Assembly: GCA_022264855.1 (NCBI GenBank)
Contig: JABYQU010000090.1
Coordinates: 1-58,121, forward strand
Length of the DNA: 58,121 bases
Direction: 5' to 3'
Source of the DNA: Lenzites betulinus
Taxonomy: Eukaryota; Basidiomycota; Agaricomycetes; Polyporales; Polyporaceae
In this document: positions 20,112-32,397 of the stretch, one piece after another
Layout of the letters: every line of letters begins with the position of its first letter
How positions within the stretch are numbered: the stretch's first letter is position 1
Made by a program: the position numbers and the translations under genes
Notes under the pieces: model-generated
The model's input: the letters and a program-made list of their open reading frames with translations, nothing else
The model's database searches: none
Told to the model about the DNA's origin: nothing

Positions 20112-21222
20112 ACTGTTGATATATAGGTATCTCCAGATCAACGCAAAGCAATGGGGGTGGTCGACGTCGGACGCGCAACGGATTTCGGAATGCGGGGGAT
20201 GCGGGGAGGAATGCGGGGTAAATAGCCGACGCAGCCACACATGACCAAGTTGATCATGGGCTAATGGCCTGCAGTAAGTATCCGATTGATAGATGATCTA
20301 AACAGCTTTGAGTTGGCTCACAAATTGGATGCGGCACCCGGGCCCCTGTTATTACGCAGGAGTGATGACAAGGATGAGGGAAAAGAGTATCATATTTCCG
20401 CTAGAGTAGAGGCTAGTTTTCGAGTCTAGGGGTGAGAAACTTATGGGCTTTCGCGCCTGCAGATAACGGCGAGAGGTTTCCGGCGAAGCCAGAGGTCCAG
20501 AATGTCGTACACATACTGCTATGGCATACTGGTACTATGAATGAAGTAAACGAAAATATGATCGTCATGAACTGGAGATAAGATCGCACCGAAAGCTCGT
20601 AAATCCTTACATGAACATCCAGAGGGTGTATGTACGCACCATGACCTACAGAGGGCACCTCAGCGCGTGTATAACTGGCGAAAGCCTGGCCATGCCGCAT
20701 GGGATGTGTCATGGGAGTGGATTAGAACAAACGAATCGACCAAAACGGTAATGCCTTTCGACCAAGAATGCTTAGACGCCTCTCGTTCCTTAGACTGAAA
20801 CCACCATTACAACCTCCGTAAACGTCGTGCTACAGCCTACGGAACGTACGGAACGTAAGAATATCGTACACGTTCAAATCTTGAGCGGATTTCTCCGTCG
20901 ATCCGGACTAGCATGGAACACTTGAAAGGCACGTCCCATGTAGGTTGCTCCTTTATGATATATCGTACGCGAACTGCTTCGAGGTTCTGACACGCCCTCT
21001 AGAAGCTCGATAGCCGAGTGATCAGACTCACAATCTGCGTCCTGGGGCTCAAAGGCCAAACGGACATTATTCATACTTAAACGACGTCTCGTCCCGAACG
21101 GATAATGGGTCGTCCGTCCGACGCAAGCACTCTCAAGTCTCCTTGTTTCGACCCGCTCTGCTCCTCTACCACATCCCCACACTTGTATCTCTCCGTTACA
21201 TTGCTGGTCAGCCCGGCCGAGA
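20112..21222. other. intergenic, no gene supported
   Basis: This holds the promoter sides of the acyl-CoA synthetase (minus) and the DUF6593-like gene (plus). Short ORFs here show no motif, no coding periodicity I can defend and no splice partners. Confidence 0.45.
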
Positions 21223-22122
21223 ATGCCCTTCTATAAGCTTAACTCCGCGAATGTCCGAGAAACTGCCCTTGTCGACTGCGCCACCGGTGAGGTTGCGTAT
21301 CGCACCTGCACGCCATCCGCCTCGGGCTCTTCCAGATCCAGGGCTAGCTCGATAGCTAGCTGGACTGGCACGAGTCGCTCGCAGGAGAAGCTACCTCAAC
21401 GCAATGAGCCCACAACGGCGATCCTAGATCACGAGGGACGGATTGTCGCGGAAATCATTTGGGAGGGAGCACACGCGTCGGAGATCAGGATACAGGAGGA
21501 AGTCCTGAAAGGCACGTCGGAGTTATTCGATGCCGCCTTCGTCAGAGTGCTGTGGGTGCTTCTCTACTTCGCTGTTATGTACCTTGGTCTGAACGCCGCC
21601 ACAGTCCGGACGAAACCTTCCTTCCAACGCGTATGGAGTATACTTGGAGGATAACCCCAGAAACTCTGACGGTTCGTACTCCTGCGCCAACTTGAAATGT
21701 CTCGTACCCCCAGGTACTCATATTCTAAATACAGCTGTTAGACGACGACGACGCGGTCATCGGCCGTCTATATGCGGATTGCGCGTTTGTCAAAGGACGC
21801 CCTGTCCCTGCCCTAAAACCTACTTCGGGGCTTGACTATCTTGAGCTTGCTAAGCTCCCGTCAGAAGACCTCCTAGAACTCGTCGGTGAGTTCGGCGTTG
21901 ATGGCAATGTGGCGTACGGATACTCATGCGTACTGTAACTCAGTGTCCTATCTGCTCGTTAGCACCCTTCGCGAGCGGTTATACTCGGTCACCAAGTATG
22001 TGTACGGCGTGCGGCGTAAACGCTCGATCGCTGCCCTTCGTTCGCATGCTACACGTAGTTTCTCTAGTCTGCGCGATAGCATTCGCCGGACTATTACTAC
22101 GCCTGCCGCCCTTTCACACTAG
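21223..22122 (+). CDS. DUF6593-like small protein of agaricomycetes
   Basis: Exons 21223-21551, 21605-21671, 21735-21885 and 21944-22122 total 726 bases (241 aa). An internal 63-base stretch (from about 21996) has GT and AG ends, no stop and a length divisible by three, so it may be spliced or retained. The core reads as a beta-rich module with ILDHEGRIVAEIIWEG, a PTRMEYTWRITPETL strand and IGRLYADCAFVKG, then a C-terminal helix (LPSEDLLELV). This pattern of a ligand-like strand, an E-W pair and a tail strand matches my recollection of DUF6593, an expanded basidiomycete family of unknown role. No signal peptide or membrane segment is seen. Confidence 0.65.
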
Positions 22123-23462
22123 ACGGGCTACGTCATCGCCACCAACCCAACTTCACCTGTCCCTCTCCCTACAAGTTTCTTACGCGACCCATTAGCACAA
22201 CTGTCTATCACTTTCGGCTCATTGTCACATCTTTGCACCTTCGCTTTCGTGTCAACGTCCATATTGTTATCGCTCATTTCATCTCGCGCATGTTCGTACC
22301 GGGCTTCGACCCGACGCATCAGCCAATGTAATAATACCATCGTTACGTATATGCATCACCCTTAACACTAGGAAGTGCCGCCTCGGCGTTGGCATAGACC
22401 CTGCGGCGTGTATTTGGAGTTACGGGCGGACTCGGACGCGCTCTGTTCTGCGCATGCTCTGCCTGAACCTCCGGATCTCCGAGGTCAGAGACGGGCCGCG
22501 GTGCGATATTGGGGTCCGGGACCCTGCACGCAAGGTAATTTACTTGTTGGTTCCCAGGCTGGCGTTGCTGAGTCTTCTAATTCTACATTGTGCGATGTGC
22601 CACTTGCGCCACAGCTGCAAACCGATATCAAGCGCTTCCTGTCTCTTACCACGATGTCGGAATATTCAAGTTGGCGGATGATATTAAAAGGTATGTGGTC
22701 TCCACACGTCTGTATGCTACACCGCGCACAAGCTCGCTTACGTTTCTGTCTGTATCCACGTTGCACTATCATCGCTTCGAAATACGTTGGGGCGCATTGC
22801 TAACGTACATTCAGAAATCTAGGCCGACTGCAGTGCGCACACCTTGGTTCTCGGGCTCTAGCTGCCATCACGAGCCATGCGGAACCTAATGCGACCATCT
22901 TTCATAGAGCTATGAGTACTCCGAGAGAATAACGGGACAGTGGGTCAAAGAAGGGTGGTGAGCACTGGAAACGATGTCATATAATATTTGCAGCATGCTC
23001 TTGAATGTGTTCGGCGTCAAGATGTCGGGGCGATGCATTCTCTTGCTTCCGGCGTTGATCAAGATTGCGAGCATCTCCGGCCGTGACTGCTGTGCGAGTG
23101 CATCGCACCTGTCGGGCCCAGTCCGTCTCAACACAAAGTTGCCCGCCTCAAACGCGAACTTTGCCATCGTGTACCTCTCCGGCCTCGGGCGTGCCGCCCT
23201 GACGTCCGCGATGGGAGCCGCGTACGCTGACTCGGAATAGGTTCCAGATCACAGCCACACGACTTTCCGAGAACCCGGAGGAGCGAATGATATCCGGTAT
23301 GTCATGTAGTTGGAAGCTATATAACGCAGCCTGTCCTGCAATGTGCCACCGCCAACCCCACTACAGCGGCTGACTAGACTTGACTCTCCGCCTGACAGCT
23401 TATATAGACTGCTACAGCTTCCTCTCTCCCTACAACCTCCCACTTCCCTCCTCCCTCTCAAA
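22123..23462. other. intergenic with one unexplained minus-strand ORF
   Basis: An open frame of about 107 codons on the minus strand (about 23231-22910) reads like protein (AKFAFEAGNFVLRR, ... TFKSMLQILYDIVSSA) but has no recognised family and no clear splice partners. It may be an exon of a decayed gene. The rest of the gap shows no supported feature beyond the presumed promoter of the aminotransferase; a pyrimidine-rich tract CTTCCTCTCTCCC lies about 45 bases before its start. Confidence 0.35.
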
Positions 23463-25205
23463 ATGACCTTCATTCTATCGGACGAGGTTTCACAGGTCGA
23501 CCTCTCTCACCATCTGTCGTCGGAGGCTCGGATGAGGAGGCCCAACCCCATGAAAGCGATCTGGAAGTTGACGAGGCGCAAGCCCAACATGGTTTCGCTC
23601 GCAAATGGTTAGTACACACGCAGCTACATGTGGCTCGCCCTGACCACGCGTTATCCCCGCAGGCGACCCGCACTTCTCCCTCTACCCCATCCGGCGGATA
23701 GAGTATGAGATGGCGTCTGTAGAAGAGGCCGACCCGGTGGCAGCATGGCGTCAGGCCGGTCCCAGTGCGGCCTCCACCAAACTAGTGTCGTCGACCTACG
23801 AGCCCTGCGCGCTACCCCTCCAGACCGGCTTGCAGTACAGCCATGGCGCAGGCCTCCCCGACGCGCAGCGCGTGGTTACGGAGCTCACCAAGTTCTACCA
23901 TAGTCCGCTCGACCATATGTGCACGCTCGCGCTCGGCAACTCGGACGGGATCGCAAAGTGCTTCAGGCTGTTGGGCGAGCCGGGCGACCACTTCCTAGCA
24001 GATGAGTTCTCGTTCAGCTCGATCACCAACGTCCCGCTCTCGCAGGGCATCAAGTGGGCGAGCGTCAAGATGGACGACGGGGGCATTATCCCGGAGGACC
24101 TGGAGAAGGTTCTTACCAACTGGAACCCCGAACGCGGGCGCAGACCCCACGTTCTGTACATCGTTCCGTAAGTGGCGGTCGGGCCGCAGTTTCCTTACGC
24201 ATCGGTGATCCTGACCACAAATCCACAGGTGCGGACAGAATCCTACTGGCTCGACCCTGAGCGTCGAGCGTCGAAGGCAGATATACGAGATTTCGCAGCG
24301 GTTCGACCTCATGATCATCGAGGATGGTGCGACCCTATTTTACTCCGGTCGTCGGGAGCAGCGCACTAATCACGCCATTAGACCCCTACTATTATCTGCA
24401 ATACGCCCCGCTATCCGCACCCACGACCGACTTCTCGACGCCGTTCGTGCCGTCGCTTCTATCTATGGATGTTGACGGGCGCGTGCTTCGCGTGGACAGC
24501 TTCAGCAAGATCATGGCGCCAGGGATGCGACTCGGCTGGATCACCTCTAGCGCGCTCTTCCACGAGCACCTCGTCACCTACACCGATGGCTCGACGCACC
24601 ACCCACATGGTTTCGGGCAGATGCTCATCACCGAGCTCCTGTCAGGTCCGAATGGCTGGCAGATCGAGGGCTTCGACCGCTGGGTACGCAGTCTCCGTGC
24701 CGAGTACCACCGGCGCCGCGCACTGTTCCTGTCGCTCTTCGAGCGCGAGGTTGCGTCGACGGGCTTCGCACACGCGGCCGTCCCGGAAGCAGGCATGTTT
24801 GTCTGGATCCGCGTCGCGCTCGAGAAGCACCCCCGCTACCGCGCAGACCTGCGCCACGTTCCGGGCGCGAACCGACAGGGCCCGCGCACGAACGGCGCTG
24901 CGCTCATGGACGAGCTATTCGAACGCTGTCTCGACGCCGGTCTCGTTATCATGCCTGCGTCTATCTTTGCTCTTCCTGAGGAGGACAAATTTGCGGACAC
25001 CGAGGACCCGGTCCAGGATGTGAGTGCACCCTGTTACCGTACGCCTGGTATACGATGCTGACAGGAATTTTGACAGCGCATGAACTATCTACGTGCCACC
25101 TTTGCCGGCACGGAGGAGGCCATGGAGCAGGGACTCGCCATCCTCGGTCAGACGCTCCGTGAGTTCTTCGCGAGCGCGGACCCGCCAAAGCAGTTAGAGT
25201 TGTGA
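23463..25205 (+). CDS. PLP-dependent class I/II aminotransferase, Aro8 / aminoadipate type
   Basis: Exons 23463-23607, 23663-24167, 24229-24326, 24382-25019 and 25077-25205 total 1515 bases (504 aa). The fold-type I signature is complete: the internal substrate segment LQYSHGAG, LGNSDGIAKCF, the CGQNPTG motif, IIEDDPYYYLQY and the Schiff-base lysine in SFSKIMAPGMRLGW. The extra insertions and SLANGDPHFSLYP N-terminus match the fungal aromatic/2-aminoadipate (Aro8, kynurenine-type) branch, which swaps amino groups between aromatic amino acids or aminoadipate and 2-oxoacids in Phe/Tyr/Trp and lysine metabolism. No targeting signal is obvious, so it is probably cytosolic. Substrate preference cannot be fixed from sequence. 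Confidence 0.93.
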
Positions 25206-25428
25206 TACGCGTTCGTATTTCTTCATGCACATTCGGACATTCTATCATTATCGTCGTGTCATATGCCAAGCCGCATCCTGTAACATTCATGCTCGTCGTC
25301 TCGTTGTCCATAGAACATGTAATCACCGTAGAACCACCCAATATGCGTACATATCTGCTAGCTCGTTACGCCAGCTATATAGGGCACAAATACAAAATAC
25401 ATAATAGCCCCCGTTGCCGCACACTTTT

Positions 25429-28400
25429 TCACAGGAAGGCGGAGACCTTGACCGGCTTACGAACCGCAGCGGAATTGCCTTCGTTGAACTTGAACGCTAC
25501 ACGGTAAGGTTGTGCTTTCGGTGCGGCCTTCACTCCGCCAGGCTCGCTCTTCTCCTTGATAGGTCGACCGAAGAAGTCAACAGCAATCTGCAATGCGTGT
25601 ATGAGCTAAAATGTCGTGGGGGTGTCATACGCTCATACCTTCTCGGTTGGTTTATCATCATGGCGCGCACGCTTTGCGACAGGATGCTCTGTTTCCGCAG
25701 GATCCTTGCCGTGCCTGTCAAGTTAACGCGGATGAGTAACGAGGGACAGCCACAGCCACTCGAGGCGTGCGCAGCTTACCCTGCGAAGAACGCGGCCTTC
25801 TCCCCACCCTTAGATCTATCGAGGCTGTCCGCGTGGCGCGCAATGACCTGTGCGTCAATCTAAACAAACAGGCGCAACGGGAGTTGTCAATGTTCCGCCC
25901 GTGCAGGAGGATATCAAAAGCGCCATGTTCCCGACTGACCTCAGCCGCGACGAGATGTCGCACCGCATAGCGCGATACCGCAATATCCGCAGCACGCTTG
26001 CCGTCATATGTGACGAACACATCGATGGGCCTATTCGTGTCCCATCCGGACACCGGCGATATATTCAGTACAGGAACATGATTGTTTTGGGGAGAGCGAC
26101 ACTCACGGATCTAGTCGGTAGACAAGCTGGCCATCTTCGCTCTTCTCCTGCATGAACCGGAGCTCGAGCGTTGCCATGATGTCCACAAGCCGAGCAAGTA
26201 GAGCTTTCTCGGCCGGCCGAATGACCTGGCTATTCACCTGTAAACAGAATTTAGTCAGGCTATCAAAATCGTCTGCCAAAACCTGCGAAAAACCTACTGG
26301 GCGCAGCGGCGGAGAGATGATTCTGTTCAGGTAGGGTGCAATTTCGAGCTGCAGTAGAGGTTCGTTCGCAAAATGTCGGTAACCGCTTGCATTTCTCGAC
26401 GCCGCTGCACGCAAACACTGAGCAAACGTGGAGTAGATCCCCTGGTTGGTTTTCGTCTGCGTGTAGTGCTGAATAGACTCTGTTAGGTTTCCGCATTGGC
26501 ACGGTCATGACGGGGGCGCACCTCCCAGTCCGCCTTGGGACGCTCAGCCTTTTGAGCTCCACGCTCCTGGAAGAGAGGGTAGAATGCCACAAGGGGGTAA
26601 GCGAGGTACGGCATCAAGGAGTATTCTCGATCTGAGCGCATCGTGCCCGCCATTAAGTCGTACGTGCACAACCACTCTGTGCCTTTAACATATCGAGTAA
26701 GTGTTCCGTCGTGCCTATGCAGCAGGGCATAGTGCTCGAAACAGCCTGATTGACTGCGTCAGCCGTGAGTCATTCAACCAGTATGAGAGACGACGCGCCT
26801 ATCGCAACCTTGTCGATTGACCCACATCCATCGATTTCTCGGCTGAGTCGGGTGACAAAACGGGCTTCATCCTCCCGAATGCCTAACTCCTTCGCTCGTT
26901 TGCGCGAAAGCGGGGCGAAGAGGTCGTTCAGTACTGTCATCTGCGAGGATTCCGCCTCCTTCATGCCTTGCGTGGCACTTCGTACCATGCCTTCTGTTAC
27001 GTCCACATTACGGGATTTCAACATCTAAAGCCCCGCTATTCAGCACCCAATGGACACACTTAAGAAGTCACGCAAACCTGCAAGGTATTGAGACATCCTC
27101 GGAAGTCCCCTTGAGCCACTCCAACTAGTGTCGCCAATGCACGCGCATCCGCTTTCATATGCTCGCGCTCGCATATATCGCGTAGCCGACGGACGATGTG
27201 TGTGTCATGCGGCCGGGAGAACCGCACGATACGTGCATGTGGCCGCAGCTTGGCTAGCGATGGTGCATAGAGGTCGTTGCAGATGCATATAATTGGCCGA
27301 AGTAGTGGTCGTTGGGGGTCTTTATCCCCCTTCTTCCCTGTATGCGGATTTGTGAGCTTATATGGAGATCGAGACACAATGTCACGCTACCTTTCTTCTT
27401 TCCCTTGCCTAGTGTGACTTGAATTAACTTGTGAATGAACCCGCTGGACTGGTCCTTTCAGAACGATATGCTATACACTACTGTGATGGCCCACTCACGC
27501 CCTCGGACCCGCCGGTAGCACCGTCGATTTCATCAATGACTACAAGGTTTGGTTTCGAACTCCCTATCTTGGCGCCGCTTTCTAGAGCAGGGCGTATTCG
27601 TTGATCTACGACGTCTGCTGACCGAGCGTCGCTGTCATACATGAGTATATGCGGATGCCCTACGATGACTGGAACCCACACACCTTGCGTTGATCTCGAA
27701 AACCTCATAGCCTGCATGGATTGCGGCTATATGCGCCAGAGTTGTCTTCCCCAAACCGGGAGGACCCGATAATAGCAAAAGCTGTGGAACATCGTTAACG
27801 CGAAGGAAAGAAGTGGAACCAATCACCAACCTTTTCCTTCGGTCTGCGCCATTCGTCCAGGTTCTCGCCGTCCTCATCTCCTCTCGCGCGCTTCTTGCCA
27901 CGGGCTGTTCCTTTGCCATATACGCAAGAATCCCATTCCTTTATCCAAGAGAGAACTTCGCGGTGTACGCGGTCGTCGCCTAGTAACTCCGTAAAACGAT
28001 TTGGTTTGTAGAGGTCTACCCACAACGCTGAACTAGTCGAAGCGGTAGGCTGGATGAGTTTCTTGACCTCTTGCGTATCACTACAACTTGTGAGCACCGG
28101 TAGGTGAGGTGACAGATATCCGCAACCTACTCAGTTACCAGTTTTGTTGCGACCGCTTCGGACAGCTCATCGAGCATCCTATGGATAGGAACGTCGAGCA
28201 AAGTCTTGAACCCCCGGTCGTTCCTGGACGATGTACCAGCACGCGCCTGTAAACGAGTTCGCATGTGTGAGGAAATGAAGATGGCTTCATCTTGGCTTAC
28301 TAGCGTCCTATTGGGTTCTCGTTTACGCGCTTTGCGCGTGAAGTACACCGTCGAGCCGTCAAATGTTTTGGTGGTCAATACCCGTGAGGAAGACTGCACG

Positions 28401-29109
28401 GGCTTGAGGGATGTCACTTTGGCGGTATAGGATTTGAGGATGTCCGCGACATCAGGGAGGTCGTCATCTTGACATGACAATCAGCACCTAAACACACTGG
28501 GCTTACAGATTCAAACCTTCAGTACCTTGTGATTGGGACGCGGAGGGGAGTGCTTGGGAAGGGGTATCCGAATCTCCAAAGAGCAACGGGGCATCTACAA
28601 AATAAAGTGAGCCAGTCTTCGACAACGTTAAGAGGCTTCAGCTCGGCGTATGTGTGGTTATGTTTTCATAGGCATGTAGTTAATGCCATTCGCAGAAGTG
28701 CATGGACATCAGCAAGTGGTCCAACGTTCGAGAGTCCAACGTTACGGTATGCACGACGCGCAATACACGGCATTAGGCATTTAACAACGTGTACTTCCCG
28801 TTGTAATCTCATATCATAGCTCTGGAGGCAGAACACCGCGCGAAAGCCACCCAATTGAGAGCACATACCTCCGAATGTTTCAACCTGTGAAACGCGGTTG
28901 AGTCCGGCTTGACTGGGGGTTTCTGTTGGAGTATCTCCTTGGAACAGCAACCCATTTGACGTAAACGTGTCTTCCTCTAGCATCTCCTTGTCCTTCGCGA
29001 ATTGCGAGGGGGTATCCCCGAAAAGAGTCTGGCTCTGAGAATCCGTGGGGAAGAGCAAGCTGCTTGGCTGCCCGAACGTGGTAGCAGTCGGCGACTCCAG
29101 CGTTGTCAT
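25429..29109 (-). CDS. CTF18: Chromosome transmission fidelity protein 18 (alternative RFC clamp-loader subunit)
   Basis: This is a multi-exon gene with an ATG at 29109 and TGA at 25431-25429. The N-terminal region is Ser/Thr/Gln-rich with repeated LFGD-TPSQ motifs. The AAA+ core has ALWVDLYKPNRFTELLGD, Walker A GPPGLGKTTLAH (about 27740-27775), Walker B LVVIDEIDG (about 27530) and a sensor-1 ICND. The C-terminus reads DFFGRPI ... FNEGNSAAVRKPV, the conserved tail that recruits Ctf8 and Dcc1. The complex loads or unloads PCNA for sister-chromatid cohesion and the replication checkpoint. At least ten exons are apparent; I resolved the first, the AAA+ and the last exons but not every junction in 26000-27000. 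Confidence 0.92.
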
Positions 29110-29445
29110 TTTCGAGCAGAGTTGTGTGAAGATTAAGTCCAGTGGTATACACACAACTTTAGTTTGGTGAGCAAGGTGGACCCCAGCAGCTGAGCGCAGG
29201 AGTGGATGAGAGAAGAGGTCGGAAGGTTACATGAGCGCGTTAGCGCGCGCTTTCCGCGACGCGTCTGTGGCTGATACGGCGGAGTTCTAATGCCCGCCGA
29301 CTACCTCCAGGTTTGCGCCTGGAACTCTTCATAGTGTAGGTTATTCAAGCTATATTATCATCAGACCAGGTCTACCATCGTGTATAAAACGCTGATGGTA
29401 AGGGCTTCGTATTGTGCACAGTACGTAGTGTCTCCCAACGCGCGA
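29110..29445. other. intergenic, no gene seen
   Basis: This 336-base gap lies between the start of CTF18 and the stop of CLP1, both on the minus strand. It should hold the CTF18 promoter and the CLP1 3' end. No other feature is seen. Confidence 0.55.
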
Positions 29446-31501
29446 TCACGAGTCGGACCATTCGAACTTGCCCACAATCGCCGTCTTCCCTACCAGAGAA
29501 CTCTGAGTAGGGGACAACACAGTCATCCGTTTGTTCGGCATATCAAGTGCAGTTCTGCGATACAGGCACACGTTCAGACGACTTAGGCGTCTCCCCGGGA
29601 AGAGAAAGAACTCACATGACGACGTATCCCACCACGGGCAAGTCCAAGATTTCTTCGTCATACCGCTCTGACTCGTCCGGATTTGGCGGCGCAAGGATGG
29701 CAAGCACTGCGTTATACAGCCCAGATCCTGGCGTTGCAGGATCAACGAGGAGCGGTTGCATTTCTGAAACTACGCGTGTAGCGCCGATTGGCAAAGCCGA
29801 TGTCGGTGCCATGGTTTCTGTGTAGCGACTATGAGCTTGTAATAAACTACAAGATACTACGCTGACCACGTACCTTCACCTATCCGGTAAATGGTAATGT
29901 CCCCGAAATTTACAGTCATTGATGAGGGTGATAGGTGCATAGTGAGGAGGGGTGTTTGTTCGCCGCCTTGAATGTACGCTTTCGTCGAGAGACCGGGAGG
30001 CGGTTCGATTAGAAAGCCATAGAAGTAATTGTGTAGCTGATACTTGTGGATCCGTTCGCGACATGCCGAGTCAAGTTCTACAACCTACAATGCTTGTGAT
30101 AAGTGCTTGAATGCTGCGAGAGAGCGCAATATTAACGTACTCCGCCTGACTTGGGAATTTTGACGACTGTGATGCGGCTACCGTACGTCCGCTGCATCTC
30201 CACATTCAGCTTTTCGTGTCCAACGACTAGGATGACGTTGACTGGAGACATAGAAGCGCGTGAGGATTGTAGGGCATATATGCATGCAGGAAACTTACTT
30301 CGGAATGCGTCGACGCAAGCCTTGATCATCATTAGCCGTTGATCATTAGTGGGCCCCGAACTTGCTGCGAACGATGACGGAGTGTCCACAATCAGGCCAG
30401 CCGAACGTCCTATATTATGTGTTTTAGCCTTCCTCGCTTTGTCCATAAGTATGGAGGGGCCTCACCTGGAACGTCGTGCTCCCACTTGTCCCGGATGTTC
30501 TCCCCAAGGTTCCGGACGAGCCGGTCCATCAGGAGTGGATTTCTTTTCATCTCAGCGTGACCGTACCAATACGAGAGCGGGAGTAGCGCATTTGATGGGA
30601 CATGGTTCGGCGCGGAGGTGGCTACGGAGCCCAAAGGCGAAGCAGGCGTCGATGTCTGGAGCGGCGCGCTGATAGCGGCAGCAGCGATGGCTCCGGGCAC
30701 AGCCCAAGCTCCCTTCACGACGAATACAGCGTCAGCATCCCATTCACCCCCGACTGACAGCTTCTACAGCAGCTCGACTATACATACCTCGCTAGGATCC
30801 ACGTTCACGAGTACCGGCGCCCAGTTCTCTGCTCCACGCACCGTGTAGTTTATCAGAGTCTTACATACGCTGGTTTTGCCGGAGTTTTCCGGACCAAGTA
30901 TCAGGACGCGCGGTGGATCACTCGGGCCCTCTTTTTCTTCACCAGGAGGTAGCCGCTTGCCGGTAGCAGCGGCGAGTGCGCGGACGCGCATCTGCTCGAG
31001 CGCGATGTGCACATTCGCGTACGCGACCATGGGAGTTTCGTCGGAGACGTACTCGACGGAGGGATGGCCTGTGACGTGCGGAGCAGAATCCGCAGAGAAG
31101 AGACCAAGACGAGCCACGCAGAGCAGGGGAAGCAGGGAATAGGTAAGCATCCGTGTTCTTGAAATCAAATGATAATATGGCACTCATCTCTATAGTACAC
31201 CCTTGCCAGGTATACACGGCAGCTTTGCATTCCTGGCCGAAGAGGTATGTCTTGCCTTCCGCGAGCTCCGCACCAAAAACTTCGGCGTATCCATTCACGA
31301 GCTGGAAATCCGCGTAAGCGTACCTCACGGCGACGGTAGTATCACACGCGAAGTCGTCTACACTATATCAGCTCCAACAGAAAGGAAACATACCTTGATT
31401 GCGAGCGACGTCCCGGGGTCGAGCTCAAACCTGTACTCAGATTCTGGCTGAAGCGTCCACTGCTTCGTGTGGGCGTTCACGCTCTCACCGCTCCTGTCCA
31501 T
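29446..31501 (-). CDS. CLP1: CLP1, pre-mRNA cleavage complex II subunit / polynucleotide kinase family
   Basis: The first exon (31501-31394) ends at AIK, the second begins at 31301 with LVNGYAEVFGAELAEGKTY. The N-terminal beta domain continues with FGQECKAAVYTWQGCTIEM. The P-loop is GPENSGKTSVCKTL (about 30858-30899), and LVNVDPSEG and VDTPSSF follow as further nucleotide-site motifs. The C-terminal domain ends GKFEWSDS. Clp1 belongs to cleavage factor IA, joins 3'-end processing factors such as Pcf11, and in some lineages phosphorylates 5'-OH RNA. The loop keeps the GK[ST] lysine, so ATP binding is expected; kinase activity cannot be inferred. About eight introns are present. Confidence 0.93.
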
Positions 31502-32397
31502 CACCACTGTGTAGCCTCTTTGTAGCTTCTCCTCGTGGCAAACCTCACAGCAGGATGCTGCGTATGTTAACGTCCAGACAGGTGAGATCAAGAGACTGAG
31601 CAGACGATGGTAACACCCGTGCGTCCAGGAGAACGCAAGTCTCACGACGTTGGATCAGACCTCCGGCAGTGAACAGATGCAATTCTTAGCAACACAGAGG
31701 TGGATCTTCCAACGCCGTTTCCTTTGGTTGATGTGGTGGTCGTGGTTAAGTCTGTGTTTGCTGAGCACAGAGCAGCCACAATCCCACAATCGTCATACCG
31801 TGACGTATTTGTGACATACCGGTCACAGTTTCCTCGACTTATGCCAAGCTCAAACTTCAAACGATCGAGTTACAGGCCAACTCGATTTCATTCGCCACGA
31901 ACTTTTCACGCTGGCAAGAGTAATACGCGGTTGAACGCGGTCGTATTCTCGTTTCTATCCAGTACTACAAGGGGAGACTATGCGACCACTATGTGGTACG
32001 ATGACCATATCTAGTGTAAGATGGCAGTGGGGGCCTGCGCAAGGCCAAGGAATATGCGGGCGTAGCGTGAGATGGGGATGTAGTGGTTCGTGAGGGTCGT
32101 GAGTCGTAGCAAGTCGCGGGGGGTTGAAGCATGGGCGACGAAGGGGCAGTTGGATGCGAATGGCCGATGGGACTGTCGGCGGGTCGGGTGGCGGGGATCA
32201 AGGGGGCGTGCGCAGGAAGGGGGTGGTATAATGATAAAGCGTAGTGCGGTGATAAATAACGGAAGGATGAACTTCCGATGCGATGTGCGAGGGATGTGAT
32301 GCTCTAGCAATACAACGACGACGTGAACGATGGTGAGAGCGACGAGAAGGCCCTAGGACAGCTATAAGAGGGCGGGGGGATGCAGGAAGCTTGAAGC
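31502..32397. other. intergenic, no gene supported
   Basis: This holds the CLP1 promoter and the 3' end of the SAM synthetase gene. An ORF at 31700-32014 (plus) has no motif or splice partner. I see no RNA gene. Confidence 0.5.
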
